Origin: Aliivibrio wodanis
GTDB taxonomy: Bacteria; Pseudomonadota; Gammaproteobacteria; Enterobacterales; Vibrionaceae
Length of the DNA stretch: 64,000 bases
Assembly: GCA_000953695.1 (NCBI GenBank)
Contig: LN554847.1
Span: forward strand, 1,451,311 to 1,515,310
Direction: 5' to 3'
Made by a program: the position numbers and the translations under genes. The notes under the pieces are model-generated. The model saw only the letters and a program-made list of their open reading frames with translations, made no database searches and was not told the DNA's origin. This document shows, in pieces, positions 17,069 to 26,680 of the stretch (its first letter is position 1; every line of letters begins with the position of its first letter).

Positions 17069-17455
17069 ATGATTGTTAGAACACTAGACGAATGTCGTGA
17101 TAGCCAACGACGCGTAGCATCAGAAACATGGGAAAGCGTAAGAATGTTGTTGAAAAATGACAACATGGGTTTCTCTTTCCACATTACGACTATTTATGAA
17201 AACACAGAAACTCACATTCACTACAAGAACCACTTAGAGTCGGTCTATTGTATGAGTGGTGAAGGAGAGATCGAAGTTATTGGCGGCGAAACCTACCCAA
17301 TAAAACCGGGCACCTTGTATATTCTTGATAAGCATGACGAACACTTTTTACGTGCTTATAAAGATAAAGAAATGGTCATGGCGTGTGTCTTCAATCCACC
17401 GCTCACTGGTGCTGAAGTTCATGATAAAAACGGCGTTTACCCTATCTTAGATTAA
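17069..17455 (+). CDS. ectC: L-ectoine synthase EctC
   Basis: EctC is a cupin-fold enzyme that cyclises N-gamma-acetyl-2,4-diaminobutyrate to ectoine with loss of water, using a bound metal (iron). The 128-residue length is standard. The N-terminus [19 protein letters not shown] and the cupin strands around [22 protein letters not shown] and [15 protein letters not shown] are family signatures; the HHE-type metal ligands lie in these two segments. A GGGACG ribosome-binding site precedes the ATG. No ectD (hydroxylase) follows, so the product should be ectoine rather than hydroxyectoine as far as this locus shows. Confidence 0.97.
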   Translation: MIVRTLDECRDSQRRVASETWESVRMLLKNDNMGFSFHITTIYENTETHIHYKNHLESVYCMSGEGEIEVIGGETYPIKPGTLYILDKHDEHFLRAYKDKEMVMACVFNPPLTGAEVHDKNGVYPILD

Positions 17456-17494
17456 ACACTAAATCCCCTTAGTATTTATTTAGGATGGTATAAA

Positions 17495-17528
17495 TATCAA
17501 CTTGGATCCATAAAGATCCAAGTTGATA
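17495..17528 (+). terminator. Perfect hairpin between ectC and ask (terminator or attenuator)
   Basis: TATCAACTTGGATC (17495-17508) and GATCCAAGTTGATA (17515-17528) are perfect 14-base arms around a 6-base loop, followed by CTCTCTTT rather than a pure T-run. It lies 40 bp after ectC and 30 bp before ask, so it could lower expression of ask relative to ectABC or protect the ectABC mRNA 3' end. Confidence 0.55.
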
Positions 17529-17557
17529 CTCTCTTTAAAGTCAAAAAGGACTTCTTC

Positions 17558-18985
17558 ATGACTTATACCGTAGAAAAAATCGGCGGTACTTCTATGACTG
17601 CGTTTGACGCCGTTTTAGACAACATCTTTCTTCGCCCTCAAAATCCATATAACCGTGTTTTTGTTGTGTCTGCCTATGGCGGCATTACCGATTCATTGCT
17701 TGAATGTAAGAAAACAGGCAAACCAGGTGTTTATAAGCTTATCGCTAAACGTGATGATAGCTGGGATGAAGCATTAGAGTATGTGAAAAATCGTATGCTA
17801 TTAACCAATGAACATCTATTTATTGACCCTTTGAACCGATTAAGAGCTGACAAATTTATCAGTTCTCGGATCGAAGAAGCCAAAATCTGTATTTCTAATA
17901 TTCTTGAGACCTGTCAATACGGTCAATTTTCACTCCGTCGCTACTTACCTCAAATCCGTGAATTTCTTTCTTCTATTGGTGAAGCGCACAGCGCCTTTAA
18001 CACGGCATTAAAGCTAAAAACTGTTGGAATTAACGCGAAGTTCGTCGATCTCTCTGGTTGGGATAACCAAACTCCGAGAACATTAGATGAAACCATCACT
18101 GATGTATTTAAAGATATAGATGTCACCACAGAGCTGCCAATTGTTACTGGCTATGCCTATTGCAAAGAAGGCTTAATGGGCACATACGATCGTGGTTACA
18201 GTGAAATGACCTTTAGTCGCATCGCGTCACTTACTCATGCTGATTTGGCGATTATCCATAAAGAATATCACTTAAGCTCAGCTGATCCGCGTGTTGTTGG
18301 CACAGATAAAGTATTCCCAATTGGACGCACCAATTACGATGTTGCTGATCAATTAGCAAGCTTAGGAATGGAAGCTATTCACCCTAATGCAGCGGCAGGG
18401 CTTCGTGAGAGCGACATTGAAATTCAGATTAAAAATACGTTTGAGCCAGAGCACAAAGGCACATTGATCTCATCAGATTACCAACCAGAAACCAACAAAG
18501 TCGAGATCATTGCAGGTAAAGAAAAAGTGTTTGCCTTACATCTGTTTGATCAAGCAATGGTCGGCCAAGTGGATAATGTCGGTTATGAGTTAATGGAAAT
18601 TATCTCAGACGCACAAGTTAGTTTAATTGGTAAAGAAATGAATGCAAATTCAATTACTTATTATCTTGGCGGTAGCACTGAAAACCTGAATAAGTTGTTA
18701 TACAAAGCAGAAAAACGCTATCCAAACGCCTCTATTAAAGGTCGTATGGTGGCATTAATTTCGGTGATTGGCTCTCAGATTGATACCAACAAAGCATTAG
18801 CAAAAGGGGTTTTATCATTGATGAATAATGACGTCACCCCTGTAGCCCTGCACGCTTCTATGCGTAACGTAAACGTGCAATTTGTAGTAAGCGATCAAGA
18901 CTATCAAAATGCTATCCGAGCGCTGCACCACGAGTTTTGTGAAGATATATCCACCACACAAGTAAAAACTGAACAGGTCGCTTAA
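17558..18985 (+). CDS. ask: Aspartate kinase of the ectoine cluster (Ask_Ect)
   Basis: This is a 475-residue aspartokinase that phosphorylates L-aspartate, the first step supplying aspartate semialdehyde. It starts TVEKIGGTSM, the K-[FI]-GGTS motif of the kinase fold. The RGYSEMTFSRIASL region is the substrate/ATP segment, and C-terminal ACT-like domains follow (ISVIGSQIDTNKALAKG; VALHASMRNVNVQFVV). Specialised Ask_Ect enzymes adjoin ectABC in many proteobacteria and are less sensitive to threonine/lysine feedback; that property is known for the type and is not visible here. An AAAAGGAC ribosome-binding site precedes the ATG. The gap to ectC holds a perfect hairpin. A parS2-like palindrome lies just after the stop. 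Confidence 0.94.
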   Translation: MTYTVEKIGGTSMTAFDAVLDNIFLRPQNPYNRVFVVSAYGGITDSLLECKKTGKPGVYKLIAKRDDSWDEALEYVKNRMLLTNEHLFIDPLNRLRADKFISSRIEEAKICISNILETCQYGQFSLRRYLPQIREFLSSIGEAHSAFNTALKLKTVGINAKFVDLSGWDNQTPRTLDETITDVFKDIDVTTELPIVTGYAYCKEGLMGTYDRGYSEMTFSRIASLTHADLAIIHKEYHLSSADPRVVGTDKVFPIGRTNYDVADQLASLGMEAIHPNAAAGLRESDIEIQIKNTFEPEHKGTLISSDYQPETNKVEIIAGKEKVFALHLFDQAMVGQVDNVGYELMEIISDAQVSLIGKEMNANSITYYLGGSTENLNKLLYKAEKRYPNASIKGRMVALISVIGSQIDTNKALAKGVLSLMNNDVTPVALHASMRNVNVQFVVSDQDYQNAIRALHHEFCEDISTTQVKTEQVA

Positions 18986-18991
18986 ATTCCG

Positions 18992-19006
18992 TTTTACAGT
19001 GTAAAT
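18992..19006. other. Solitary parS2-type site (chromosome II centromere motif)
   Basis: TTTACAGTGTAAA (18993-19005) matches the parS2 consensus N-TTTACA-N-TGTAAA-N described for Vibrio second chromosomes. It sits 7 bp after the ask stop and before the terminator, about 39.6 kb from the four-site cluster. The match to consensus is from memory of published work. Confidence 0.75.
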
Positions 19007-19014
19007 AAACCCTC

Positions 19015-19053
19015 AACCGCTAGTTCATTAATGATGAGCTGGCGGTTTTTTTT
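19015..19053 (+). terminator. Terminator of the ectoine operon
   Basis: A 12-bp stem (CCGCTAGTTCAT at 19017-19028 with its partner at 19034-19045, two G-T wobbles) is followed by eight T residues. It overlaps the last codon of the convergent LysR gene. Confidence 0.85.
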
Positions 19054-19927
19054 GACTAATCGCTTGTAAAGAGGACAATAACTCTTCTAATACAGGCCCA
19101 AAAACATGACTGCGCGATACCAAGCAACCCATTGGGGTAAACCAACCATCAAATTCATGAGCAATCGGCAGTGCCACTAGCTTATTTTGATCTAGCAAAC
19201 TCATTACGCTGTGTTCTGGTACTATCGTCCAACCAACCCCTTTACAAGCAAGATCCATCAAAGTTTGATGCGTATTGGCGTACCACAACTTTGAGCTTAT
19301 CCCATAACTGAACCACAATTCTTTTCGTTTTGAGCTACGATGTACTAATTGTCGATGCCCTTTCAATGCCGCATCATTCACGACAGGCAAACTGGCTAGA
19401 TCATGCTCTGGAGACACTACCGTCAGAAAGCGCACATAACCTAGAGTAAAGAAATCCATGTCCACTTTTAGCTCGCCATCTGCATAGACAATCCCTACTT
19501 GGGCTTTGCCTTTTTTTACTAACGCTTCAACATCAAAGGTTGAGGTTGTGATGATCTCAAAATCCGTCACAGGAAACTTATCCGCCAATGCCGCCAATAT
19601 TTGTAATACATCGTCATTCATTAAGCTCTCATCAATGGCGATGACTAACTCATATTCGTGCTCTCTTTCTAATGACTCTACTTTTTGGTCAAAGTATTTT
19701 TGTTGATGCAAAATAGATTGAGCAATCGGCAATAACGCCCTGCCTTTCTCTGTCAGCACAGGCGTGTTTTTATCACGATTAAACAACTCTTGGTTAATTG
19801 AGATCTCTAAATTGGCAATGGCCTGACTCACACCTGATTGAGCGCGCTTTAACTGACGAGCGGCGGCAGAGAATGAACCGCACTCACACACGGCGACAAA
19901 GATTTTTAATTGCTCAAAACTGTACAT
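19028..19927 (-). CDS. LysR-family regulator beside a PACE exporter
   Basis: This is a 299-residue LysR-type regulator. The HTH is MYSFEQLKIFVAVCECGSFSAAA with RQLKRAQSGVSQAIANLE as recognition region, then an effector domain from about residue 90. It is divergent from a PACE-family drug exporter at 20067. In Acinetobacter the PACE gene aceI is controlled by the divergent LysR-type AceR, so the same logic is likely here. A T-N11-A palindrome lies between the two genes at 19960-19982, about 33 bp upstream of this gene's ATG at 19927, which fits autoregulation plus activation of the exporter. The inducer is unknown. Confidence 0.88.
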   Translation of the reverse strand: MYSFEQLKIFVAVCECGSFSAAARQLKRAQSGVSQAIANLEISINQELFNRDKNTPVLTEKGRALLPIAQSILHQQKYFDQKVESLEREHEYELVIAIDESLMNDDVLQILAALADKFPVTDFEIITTSTFDVEALVKKGKAQVGIVYADGELKVDMDFFTLGYVRFLTVVSPEHDLASLPVVNDAALKGHRQLVHRSSKRKELWFSYGISSKLWYANTHQTLMDLACKGVGWTIVPEHSVMSLLDQNKLVALPIAHEFDGWFTPMGCLVSRSHVFGPVLEELLSSLQAISQKKPPAHH

Positions 19928-19959
19928 GGTATTAGCTCAATAAATAGTTTAAGGAACCA

Positions 19960-19982
19960 AGCTATCACAACTCGTGATGGCT
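19960..19982. promoter_or_regulatory. LysR-type T-N11-A operator
   Basis: AGCTATCAC (19960-19968) and GTGATGGCT (19974-19982) are inverted arms matching at 8 of 9 positions. The core ATCAC-N5-GTGAT contains T at 19965 and A at 19977, exactly the T-N11-A form of LysR boxes. It sits between a LysR gene and the divergent PACE exporter. Confidence 0.6.
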
Positions 19983-20066
19983 GTTAACTTTATCTCTTTT
20001 ATTCGCTCTCTATAATCGCTGATTCATTATTTTTAAATGTATCAATAATAATTAAGAGTCATCGCT

Positions 20067-20504
20067 ATGAAAACAACTGAACGTATTTTCCACGCTGTAT
20101 TATTTGAAGTATTAGCTGTATCACTGTCTATCATTGGATTAGCTATTTTTACCAATCACGATGTTAGTTCTCTATCAGGAACCATGATAGTTGTTGCTAC
20201 TATCGCTATGATCTGGAATTTTATTTATAACTGGATTTTCGATCAATTTTTCACTGGAGAAAAAACACAACGCACCCTTTCATTACGTATCTTCCACGTT
20301 GTATTGTTTGAATTAGGGTTATTGTTCGTTACTGTACCTGTGATGGCTTATTTATTAAACGTAGGCATCTGGGAAGCCTTTGTGATGGATATTGGCGTGA
20401 CTATTTTTATCACCATTTACGCATTCACCTTTAACTGGGTATATGACAATGTAAGAGCTGTATTGGTGAAAAGAATGGCGAGAGGTGAGTCGATTGCTGC
20501 GTAA
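20067..20504 (+). CDS. PACE-family multidrug efflux protein
   Basis: The 145-residue inner-membrane protein has four helices arranged as two tandem 'bacterial transmembrane pair' units (PF05232). The first runs RIFHAVLFEVLAVSLSI to WNFIYNWIFDQFF and the second RIFHVVLFELGLLFV to FNWVYDNVRAV. The repeated [RI]FH-x-x-LFE and [WF]N-x-x-[YW][ND] motifs define the PACE (AceI-like) family, which exports biocides such as chlorhexidine, and short diamines, by proton exchange. The conserved membrane glutamate (LFEVLA, residue 15) is present. It is divergent from its probable LysR regulator. Confidence 0.92.
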   Translation: MKTTERIFHAVLFEVLAVSLSIIGLAIFTNHDVSSLSGTMIVVATIAMIWNFIYNWIFDQFFTGEKTQRTLSLRIFHVVLFELGLLFVTVPVMAYLLNVGIWEAFVMDIGVTIFITIYAFTFNWVYDNVRAVLVKRMARGESIAA

Positions 20505-20648
20505 TGCATTATATTCAACCTAAAATAGATTGATTTACTTTAATACGTAATCTATTTGATGTTTATATCAATATAATTGAGAAAATTATCAGCACTTGAC
20601 TACGCTTATTAATAATAACTATCTAAAAGTTCATTAACGGAGTAAATC

Positions 20649-22607
20649 ATGGGGCTCGATAATATTTCAATTGCTAAAAAGTTGTCCATATCGCCAACTG
20701 TATTAATTATTATTCTTATTGTGATTTCATTTGTTAGTTCAAATTTATTAAATAATCTATCAAATGATATGAAAAAAATATCATTTGATTTAGCCCCGGA
20801 TACTGAATTAGCCGCAGAGTTAACTGATGCCGTTTATGGTTTACGCCTCACTGTAAAAAATTACATCAAAACTGGTGATGAGCAATTTATTACTACTTTT
20901 AACCAACAAGCCAGTCAATGGAAAGGCAAGATGTCTCAAGCTTATCAAGACATTCAAACGCCACAACGAGTGCAGATCCTTAAATCTATCGACAGTATGA
21001 AAACGCAATATCTACAAACCTTTACTAATATTGTTATTTCAAATATGCGTAATCGAAATGATATTGTAAAAGGCACATTAAATGTTAATGGCCCAGAAAT
21101 CGAACGGAAACTCACTCAGGTAATGAAGTCGGCCAAAAAAGATGGTGACGTTATAGCGGCCTACCATGCCGGTCGTGCAGTGCGTGCTCTGCTCTTATCT
21201 CGTCTTTATGTTTCTAAATTTTTAGTTGAAAACCAACAAGCACAGGTCGAGCGCTTTAATCAAGAATTTAGCTCTGCAAAAAAAGAATTAGACATATTAT
21301 TAGACACCCTTGAAAACCCTGGACGACGTCGTTTAACTACCGAAGCAAAAGAATATTTAGAACAGTATAAACAAGCCTCAAATAACATTGTTTCCATCAT
21401 TTATAACCGTAATGATGGAATTAAAACCTTAGATAATATCGGACCTCAAATAGCACAGTCTATTGCGACATTACGAGCTTCGATCAGTGACTCAATGAAA
21501 GAAGCTGCAATAACAGCACAAGAAAATACCGACTCTTCAATCTCTATACTATTTATGATGGCAGCCGCAGCCGTCAGCTTAGGGGTTTTGGTTTCATTTA
21601 TCGTGACTAAAGCCATTGTATCCAAACTGATAAGTACTAATGATGTGCTCGCAGATATTGCTCAAGGCGAAGGTGACCTGACAATACGCATCCCAGAAAC
21701 AGGGACTGATGAATTGGCATTACTTGCGCATAATTACAATACCTTTGCCGACAAGCTACAAGGCACAATATCAAAGCTTAATACGGTTTCAAATAGCATG
21801 CTATCTTCTGCACAAACTCTCACCAATAAAGCAAATAGTACTCAAGAAGAGGTACGCGAGCAGCAAGCACAAGCACAATTAGCGGCATCAGCTATGACAC
21901 AAATGTCAGCCAGCGCACAAGAAGTAAGCAATAGTGCACTACAAGCATCAGAGCTTTCACAATCCACAGCAGACGCGGCAAATAAGGGAACTCAAGTTGT
22001 CGTTGATGCCACCAAATCAATGGAGCATCTTTCACTACAAATATCAGACGCTAGTGATACCGTAGAACTATTACGCTCAGACAGTGAAGAAATTGGTACT
22101 GTATTAGACGTTATTCGTAGCATAGCAGAGCAAACTAACTTACTGGCTCTTAACGCCGCAATTGAAGCAGCAAGAGCCGGAGAGCAAGGGCGTGGGTTTG
22201 CTGTTGTCGCTGACGAAGTTCGTTCTCTTGCATCCCGAACGCAAGAGTCTACTGAAGAAATACAAAATATTATTGTCAGTTTGCAGCAACGTTCAGAAAG
22301 CGCGAGCCAAGCAATGACAAAAAGCAGATCAAGCACTGAAGAGACAGCTGCACAAGTAAGCTCTGCAGAAAAGGTGCTTATGTCCATTGATGGCTTTATT
22401 GAACAGATAAATGATTCTATCGGCCATATATCAAGTGCCGCAGGCGAACAAGCTATTGCAGCCGACGAAGTAAGTATCAACGTGAATACCATGTCCGATA
22501 TTTCAGATAATACATTAGAACAATCGATAGAAACGACTCAATCTGCAGAGCACCTTAACCAATTAGGGACAGAAGTTAGTGGTTTATTAGGACAGTTTAA
22601 AGCATAA
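20649..22607 (+). CDS. Methyl-accepting chemotaxis protein
   Basis: The 652-residue transmembrane chemoreceptor has a first helix at about 15-37 and then an all-helical periplasmic sensor of about 260 residues. Its size and helix pattern suggest the helical bimodular (HBM) type, which often binds organic acids. A second helix follows ([19 protein letters not shown], about 300), then HAMP and a cytoplasmic coiled coil. The hairpin tip carries the invariant sequence ([21 protein letters not shown] to [13 protein letters not shown]). Glu/Gln methylation sites are likely but not resolved. The C-terminus lacks an NWETF-type pentapeptide. It is a single gene with its own promoter; the ligand is unknown. 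Confidence 0.94.
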   Translation: MGLDNISIAKKLSISPTVLIIILIVISFVSSNLLNNLSNDMKKISFDLAPDTELAAELTDAVYGLRLTVKNYIKTGDEQFITTFNQQASQWKGKMSQAYQDIQTPQRVQILKSIDSMKTQYLQTFTNIVISNMRNRNDIVKGTLNVNGPEIERKLTQVMKSAKKDGDVIAAYHAGRAVRALLLSRLYVSKFLVENQQAQVERFNQEFSSAKKELDILLDTLENPGRRRLTTEAKEYLEQYKQASNNIVSIIYNRNDGIKTLDNIGPQIAQSIATLRASISDSMKEAAITAQENTDSSISILFMMAAAAVSLGVLVSFIVTKAIVSKLISTNDVLADIAQGEGDLTIRIPETGTDELALLAHNYNTFADKLQGTISKLNTVSNSMLSSAQTLTNKANSTQEEVREQQAQAQLAASAMTQMSASAQEVSNSALQASELSQSTADAANKGTQVVVDATKSMEHLSLQISDASDTVELLRSDSEEIGTVLDVIRSIAEQTNLLALNAAIEAARAGEQGRGFAVVADEVRSLASRTQESTEEIQNIIVSLQQRSESASQAMTKSRSSTEETAAQVSSAEKVLMSIDGFIEQINDSIGHISSAAGEQAIAADEVSINVNTMSDISDNTLEQSIETTQSAEHLNQLGTEVSGLLGQFKA

Positions 22608-22684
22608 CATTAGCTTCTATCTCAGGCTTTAGCTAAGTGAAAACGTGCCGAATTCTAAATTCTACTATGCTGCGAACGAATACA

Positions 22685-22724
22685 AATTACCTGTTAGTAA
22701 ACATTATTCCGCCAACAGGTAATT
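22685..22724. terminator. Inverted repeat after the chemoreceptor gene
   Basis: AATTACCTGTT (22685-22695) and AACAGGTAATT (22714-22724) are perfect 11-base arms around an 18-base loop, between convergent genes. There is no T-run, so it is only a possible terminator. Confidence 0.35.
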
Positions 22725-22737
22725 ACTGGTATTAGAA

Positions 22738-22980
22738 TCACTCTGGATTATTATACCAAGCATCAAGTAGCTCTTTTCCATATACAATTTCTATATTCAT
22801 ATGCAAAAACAGAAGAATCATCGCCAGTAAGGCACATATGATATTGAACCAAAAAGTAACTTTACCTCGAATGGATTCATAAGTAGCGATGCTAATGAAG
22901 ACAAGTAAGAATGGATAGGAAATAGCTAACAAGAACAACCAACCAAGATAACTAGATATTGCCATTTGAGTCTGAGCCAC
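22738..22980 (-). CDS. Small two-helix membrane protein, unknown
   Basis: This encodes up to 80 residues from a GTG at 22980, or 75 from an ATG at 22965; neither start has a clear Shine-Dalgarno. Two hydrophobic helices (YLGWLFLLAISYPFLLVFISI and FWFNIICALLAMILLFL) are joined by a short charged loop, and the tail is acidic. The hydrophobic pattern and clean placement between two genes support a real gene, but I recognise no family and codon signal is weak at this length. Confidence 0.45.
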   Translation of the reverse strand: MAQTQMAISSYLGWLFLLAISYPFLLVFISIATYESIRGKVTFWFNIICALLAMILLFLHMNIEIVYGKELLDAWYNNPE

Positions 22981-23148
22981 AGTTACACCATTAATTTAGG
23001 AAGTAACTCAAATTATCATAATTTTTATAAATCAAACATTAATTCAGTCGTTACTTCACCATTCATTAGAGTCATATATCAATTTGCTCTTCAAAGGCTA
23101 CGTTAAGGCAGTCTGTAACCTGCCTCACTCTGCTACTAATGCATAAAC

Positions 23149-23946
23149 TTACAGTACTTTCTCTTTAATCACTGTAAACACGCCAGCGTCTTTGTTACTT
23201 GGTGCCATAAAGCGGGCTGTCTCTTTTACTTGTTGATGCGCATTTTCCATCGCATAAGAGTAGTAGCTCTCTTGCAACATTTCTAAATCATTCAAGTAAT
23301 CACCAAAGCTCATTGTTTCTTCAAAACTAAAGCCAAGTGTGTTTTGTAGATGTTTAATCGCCGCACCTTTTGAGGCTTCTGCATTCATTATATCTAACCA
23401 AATTTTAGCACTAACCACCACTTGATGAGTTTCTCCAAATTTAGCATTAATGGTAGGATAGACAAACTCTTCTGTTCCATCAAAATGACAAATTGCGACT
23501 TTGATAAATTCATCATCAACCGCAAGAAGATCTTCTACATATTGGCAACGTTGGTAATATTTTGAAAATTCAGCCAACGCTTTTGGATCTTGGGTTTCGA
23601 TGTAGGCTGAGTTTTTTCCGCAAAGTACAATCTGCGTGCCTTCGATTGAACGTGCTGTTTGAATAATGTTAATTATCGACGGTGTGTCCATCGAGCAACT
23701 GTATAGTTCTTTACCTTGATGCATCACTAACGTGCCGTTTTCAGCAATGAACATCATGCTATCTTTCACTGACTCAAAGGTTTCTAATAAGCTGTAGTAT
23801 TGACGTCCAGAAGCGGCAGCAAACATGATGCCTTTGTCTTCTAATTGCTTATATAGATCAAAAAAACGTGGGTCTAATTGGCTATATTCATTAAGTAGCG
23901 TGCCATCCATATCGGTAGCGATAAATTTTACGTTATGTTTTTGCAT
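23149..23946 (-). CDS. HAD-superfamily Cof-type phosphatase
   Basis: This is a 265-residue cytoplasmic phosphatase of the HAD superfamily, Cof/class IIB type. Motif I is DMDGTLL with the nucleophile D12 and acid D14, motif II lies in FAAASGR (about residue 41), and motif IV is SFGDYLNDLEML near 220. The cap domain between residues 85 and 185 is the alpha/beta C2B type. Such enzymes (YbiV, SupH, YidA relatives) dephosphorylate sugar phosphates or FMN; the substrate here is not predictable. It is transcribed alone, about 200 bp downstream of the MORN-variant protein gene. Confidence 0.9.
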   Translation of the reverse strand: MQKHNVKFIATDMDGTLLNEYSQLDPRFFDLYKQLEDKGIMFAAASGRQYYSLLETFESVKDSMMFIAENGTLVMHQGKELYSCSMDTPSIINIIQTARSIEGTQIVLCGKNSAYIETQDPKALAEFSKYYQRCQYVEDLLAVDDEFIKVAICHFDGTEEFVYPTINAKFGETHQVVVSAKIWLDIMNAEASKGAAIKHLQNTLGFSFEETMSFGDYLNDLEMLQESYYSYAMENAHQQVKETARFMAPSNKDAGVFTVIKEKVL

Positions 23947-24147
23947 TGATTGGTACCCAGAGATAATTTAAATTAAATAAACGCCCAGAAATACATATTA
24001 TTTAGTACGTTACACCGAATAACTCCACCGTAAAATGAGAGACTACAGCTCCTTTTCAGCTGTATCATGTACCATTACTGTCAATAACAGAAGGTAAATT
24101 AACTAATTATTCTGGTGTGCTTGGTTCTCCAAAGCGTTCAATAAATT

Positions 24148-26454
24148 TTAGTGATGCTCGGTTTTGATTAATTTACCGAATTGATCATAATAAACCCAGT
24201 CACCAGATTGTCGGTTACTGATGTAACTGCCTTCACTGCGTTTTTCACCATTCGACCAATAGTTGAGCCAAAGCCCTTCTTTACGCCCACGTAGATAACT
24301 GCCTTTCTCTGTCAATTTTCCGTTGGTATGAAAGTAGCTCGCTTCGCCTTCTTTTTGTCCTTTTAACCATTGCTCTTGGAACTCTTGTTTACCAGTTTGG
24401 TAATACTGAGTAAGCAGGCCATTAAGTTTACCTTTCTCAAACTGAGCTTGCTGTTTGAGTTGGCCGTTAGTGTAGTATTCACGATGTTCACCATGCTGCT
24501 GGCCCGCGAATAATTCATTACTAAATGATTGCATGCCATCCTCAAACCAACCTTGCCACAGGCCTGTTTGTACATTTTTAATCATTTCACCTTGGCGTTT
24601 TAATTGACCATTGGTGACATAGTATTCCGCGTAAGGCCCTGTTTGAACGCCTTCTACGTAACTTTCACTGCGATAACGTATCTGTTTAAAATCAAAGTAC
24701 TCACGCTTGCCGTGTAACTTATTGTTGGTATATTCACTGATATGAAGGATATTACCTTCTGCGATGGTACCAAAAGTTGGGTCACTTTCTTGGTAACGAT
24801 AGCCCGTCCACACGCCGGTTTTCATATTGTCTTGATATAGACCTGTCACACGGCGACGACCGTTATAATACTCGGCGTATTCTCCATTTAACTTGCCGTC
24901 TAGGTAAGTTCTTTTACGCGTAACAACGCCTTGATTGTACGATAGCCATTCGCCAGATTTTTTGCCTTCGATGTATTCACCGGTTTCACTTGGATCTCCG
25001 TTACCAAGCCAACGAGCGTAGCTACCATGATATTTCGCTTGATAACTGTTCTCATCGGCAGTCGAAGCATAGTGAATCACTTCACGTGGTGAGCCTGTTT
25101 TATAGAAAGATTCATATTTACCTATCCAAGCACTGTTGAGACGCGTACCACACTCTTTTAACGCACCGTCTGCAAAATAGCTTTCAGAGCGACCAGTCTG
25201 TTTGCCGTGTTCGTAATAATCAATGCTACGCAGTTTATCGGTCGCATAGTAGCGAGTTTGCTTGCCGTGACGTTCACCCGCGAGCCAGTTTTCCTCACTT
25301 TCCATTTCACCTTGGCGATAGCGTGTAAACAAACCATCTTTAACGCCTTGTTTGAAATTGCCTTTTTCAATCAATCGACCTTCAGAGTCATGCTGCTCTT
25401 GATTGCCATGTAGTGAATATTGACCGTTATCTGCCAGTATGGTGGTGTGGTAATTGGTCAGCTGTTTAAGCTTACCGTCATCAAAATAGAACTTCTGTTC
25501 ACCAGCTAGTTTACCCCGTTTGAAATTGCTCTCAGCGATAATCACTTGATCCGCATTATAGATAACTTGTAGACCATCAAACTCTCCCTCTTGGTAGTAC
25601 TCTTTTTTATAGAGGTTACCATTTTCATGATAGCGTAACGATTCGCCATCGAGGTAGTTGTACTTATAGGTTGCCTGTTGGGCAAGTTGTCCACTAGGGT
25701 AGTAAGTTAGCACTTTGCCATTGTGTACGCCCGCTTCAAAATGCATTTCACTATTGAGAGTGCCGTCGTCATAGAAGTTTCGCCAAGTGCCTTGTCGTTC
25801 ACCTTGGGTATTGTACTCACCTTCAACGATAATTTGCCCTGCACTATTTTGCTCGAGGTAACGGCCTGAAAGGTGGTTATTGGCGTACTCTTGGCGTAAG
25901 GAAACCATACCGTTTGCATGGTAGGTTTCCCACACGCCGTGGCGAAGATTATCCCGATAGGTTTCTAGCGCTTGTCGTTTACCACTGCTAAAAAATCGCT
26001 CTACTTTTACTTTTTGCCCATTTTGATAGAAGGTTGTTTGATCGACAGTACCTTGATAATTGTATTGTTCCCAATCCCCATCAGGCACACCTTTACGATA
26101 GTGCTGCTTTTCACTTAGGTTGCCACTGTTATCAAACAACTGCCATTGACCATCTTGGTAACCTTGCACATATTGCCCATCAAGCAGTTTTTGGTTATTT
26201 GGCAAAAATACCTGCCAACGGCCATTCGGCACGCCTTGGGAAAATTGGCCTACGGTGTAACCTTGGTTATCTCTGACAATAGTGATGTCACCATTTAGTG
26301 TCATGCCGTTGGCGATACTGTAGTAGAAACTGACTCCATCTTGTTGGCGGGTTTCTATCATCAAAGATGAGATCTTTTGTGAGGCCTGTGCGCTAACGCT
26401 GGTTAAAGAGGCGCAGGTTAGCGCGGTCGTTATGATTGCTTGATAAAAATACAT
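24148..26454 (-). CDS. Long exported MORN-variant (YwqK-like) repeat protein
   Basis: The protein has about 768 residues. The ATG at 26454 is chosen because AAGGA lies six bases upstream and it begins a signal peptide (MYFYQAIITTALTCASLTSVSA|QAS); an in-frame ATG at 26481 would add nine residues. Almost all of the mature protein is roughly thirty copies of a 22-24-residue motif, Y-x-x-G-[KQ]-x-x-G-x-W-x-x-Y-x-x-x-G-x-L (for example NGQLKQQAQFEKGKLNGLLT). This is the MORN_2 repeat (PF07661), seen in proteins annotated as 'YwqK family antitoxin'. It should form a long beta-solenoid in the periplasm or at the surface. No toxin-like gene adjoins it, so the antitoxin label is not supported. Function is unknown. 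Confidence 0.85.
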   Translation of the reverse strand: MYFYQAIITTALTCASLTSVSAQASQKISSLMIETRQQDGVSFYYSIANGMTLNGDITIVRDNQGYTVGQFSQGVPNGRWQVFLPNNQKLLDGQYVQGYQDGQWQLFDNSGNLSEKQHYRKGVPDGDWEQYNYQGTVDQTTFYQNGQKVKVERFFSSGKRQALETYRDNLRHGVWETYHANGMVSLRQEYANNHLSGRYLEQNSAGQIIVEGEYNTQGERQGTWRNFYDDGTLNSEMHFEAGVHNGKVLTYYPSGQLAQQATYKYNYLDGESLRYHENGNLYKKEYYQEGEFDGLQVIYNADQVIIAESNFKRGKLAGEQKFYFDDGKLKQLTNYHTTILADNGQYSLHGNQEQHDSEGRLIEKGNFKQGVKDGLFTRYRQGEMESEENWLAGERHGKQTRYYATDKLRSIDYYEHGKQTGRSESYFADGALKECGTRLNSAWIGKYESFYKTGSPREVIHYASTADENSYQAKYHGSYARWLGNGDPSETGEYIEGKKSGEWLSYNQGVVTRKRTYLDGKLNGEYAEYYNGRRRVTGLYQDNMKTGVWTGYRYQESDPTFGTIAEGNILHISEYTNNKLHGKREYFDFKQIRYRSESYVEGVQTGPYAEYYVTNGQLKRQGEMIKNVQTGLWQGWFEDGMQSFSNELFAGQQHGEHREYYTNGQLKQQAQFEKGKLNGLLTQYYQTGKQEFQEQWLKGQKEGEASYFHTNGKLTEKGSYLRGRKEGLWLNYWSNGEKRSEGSYISNRQSGDWVYYDQFGKLIKTEHH

Positions 26455-26680
26455 GCAGATCCTTGGATGCGATATAGGCAATAACTTGATTGCGAGAGTT
26501 TATTTAACTGATATCGACGTCGCTTTCCAGCATTGGTTTTAGGGTTTGAGACTTTGATCATGAAGAATGACCAGTTTGTCAGCTCTCAGTATTTAATTGA
26601 TGGCCGCATCGCAGCCTAATTATTAATGTTGTTTTATCTAAATCTCGAAAGATTATTCTTTTGACAATCTAGCCCCCTAG

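Noticed and set aside
24148..26454. Antitoxin of a toxin-antitoxin pair
   Set aside because: The database-style 'YwqK antitoxin' name is not supported: the protein is exported, very long, and no toxin gene is adjacent.
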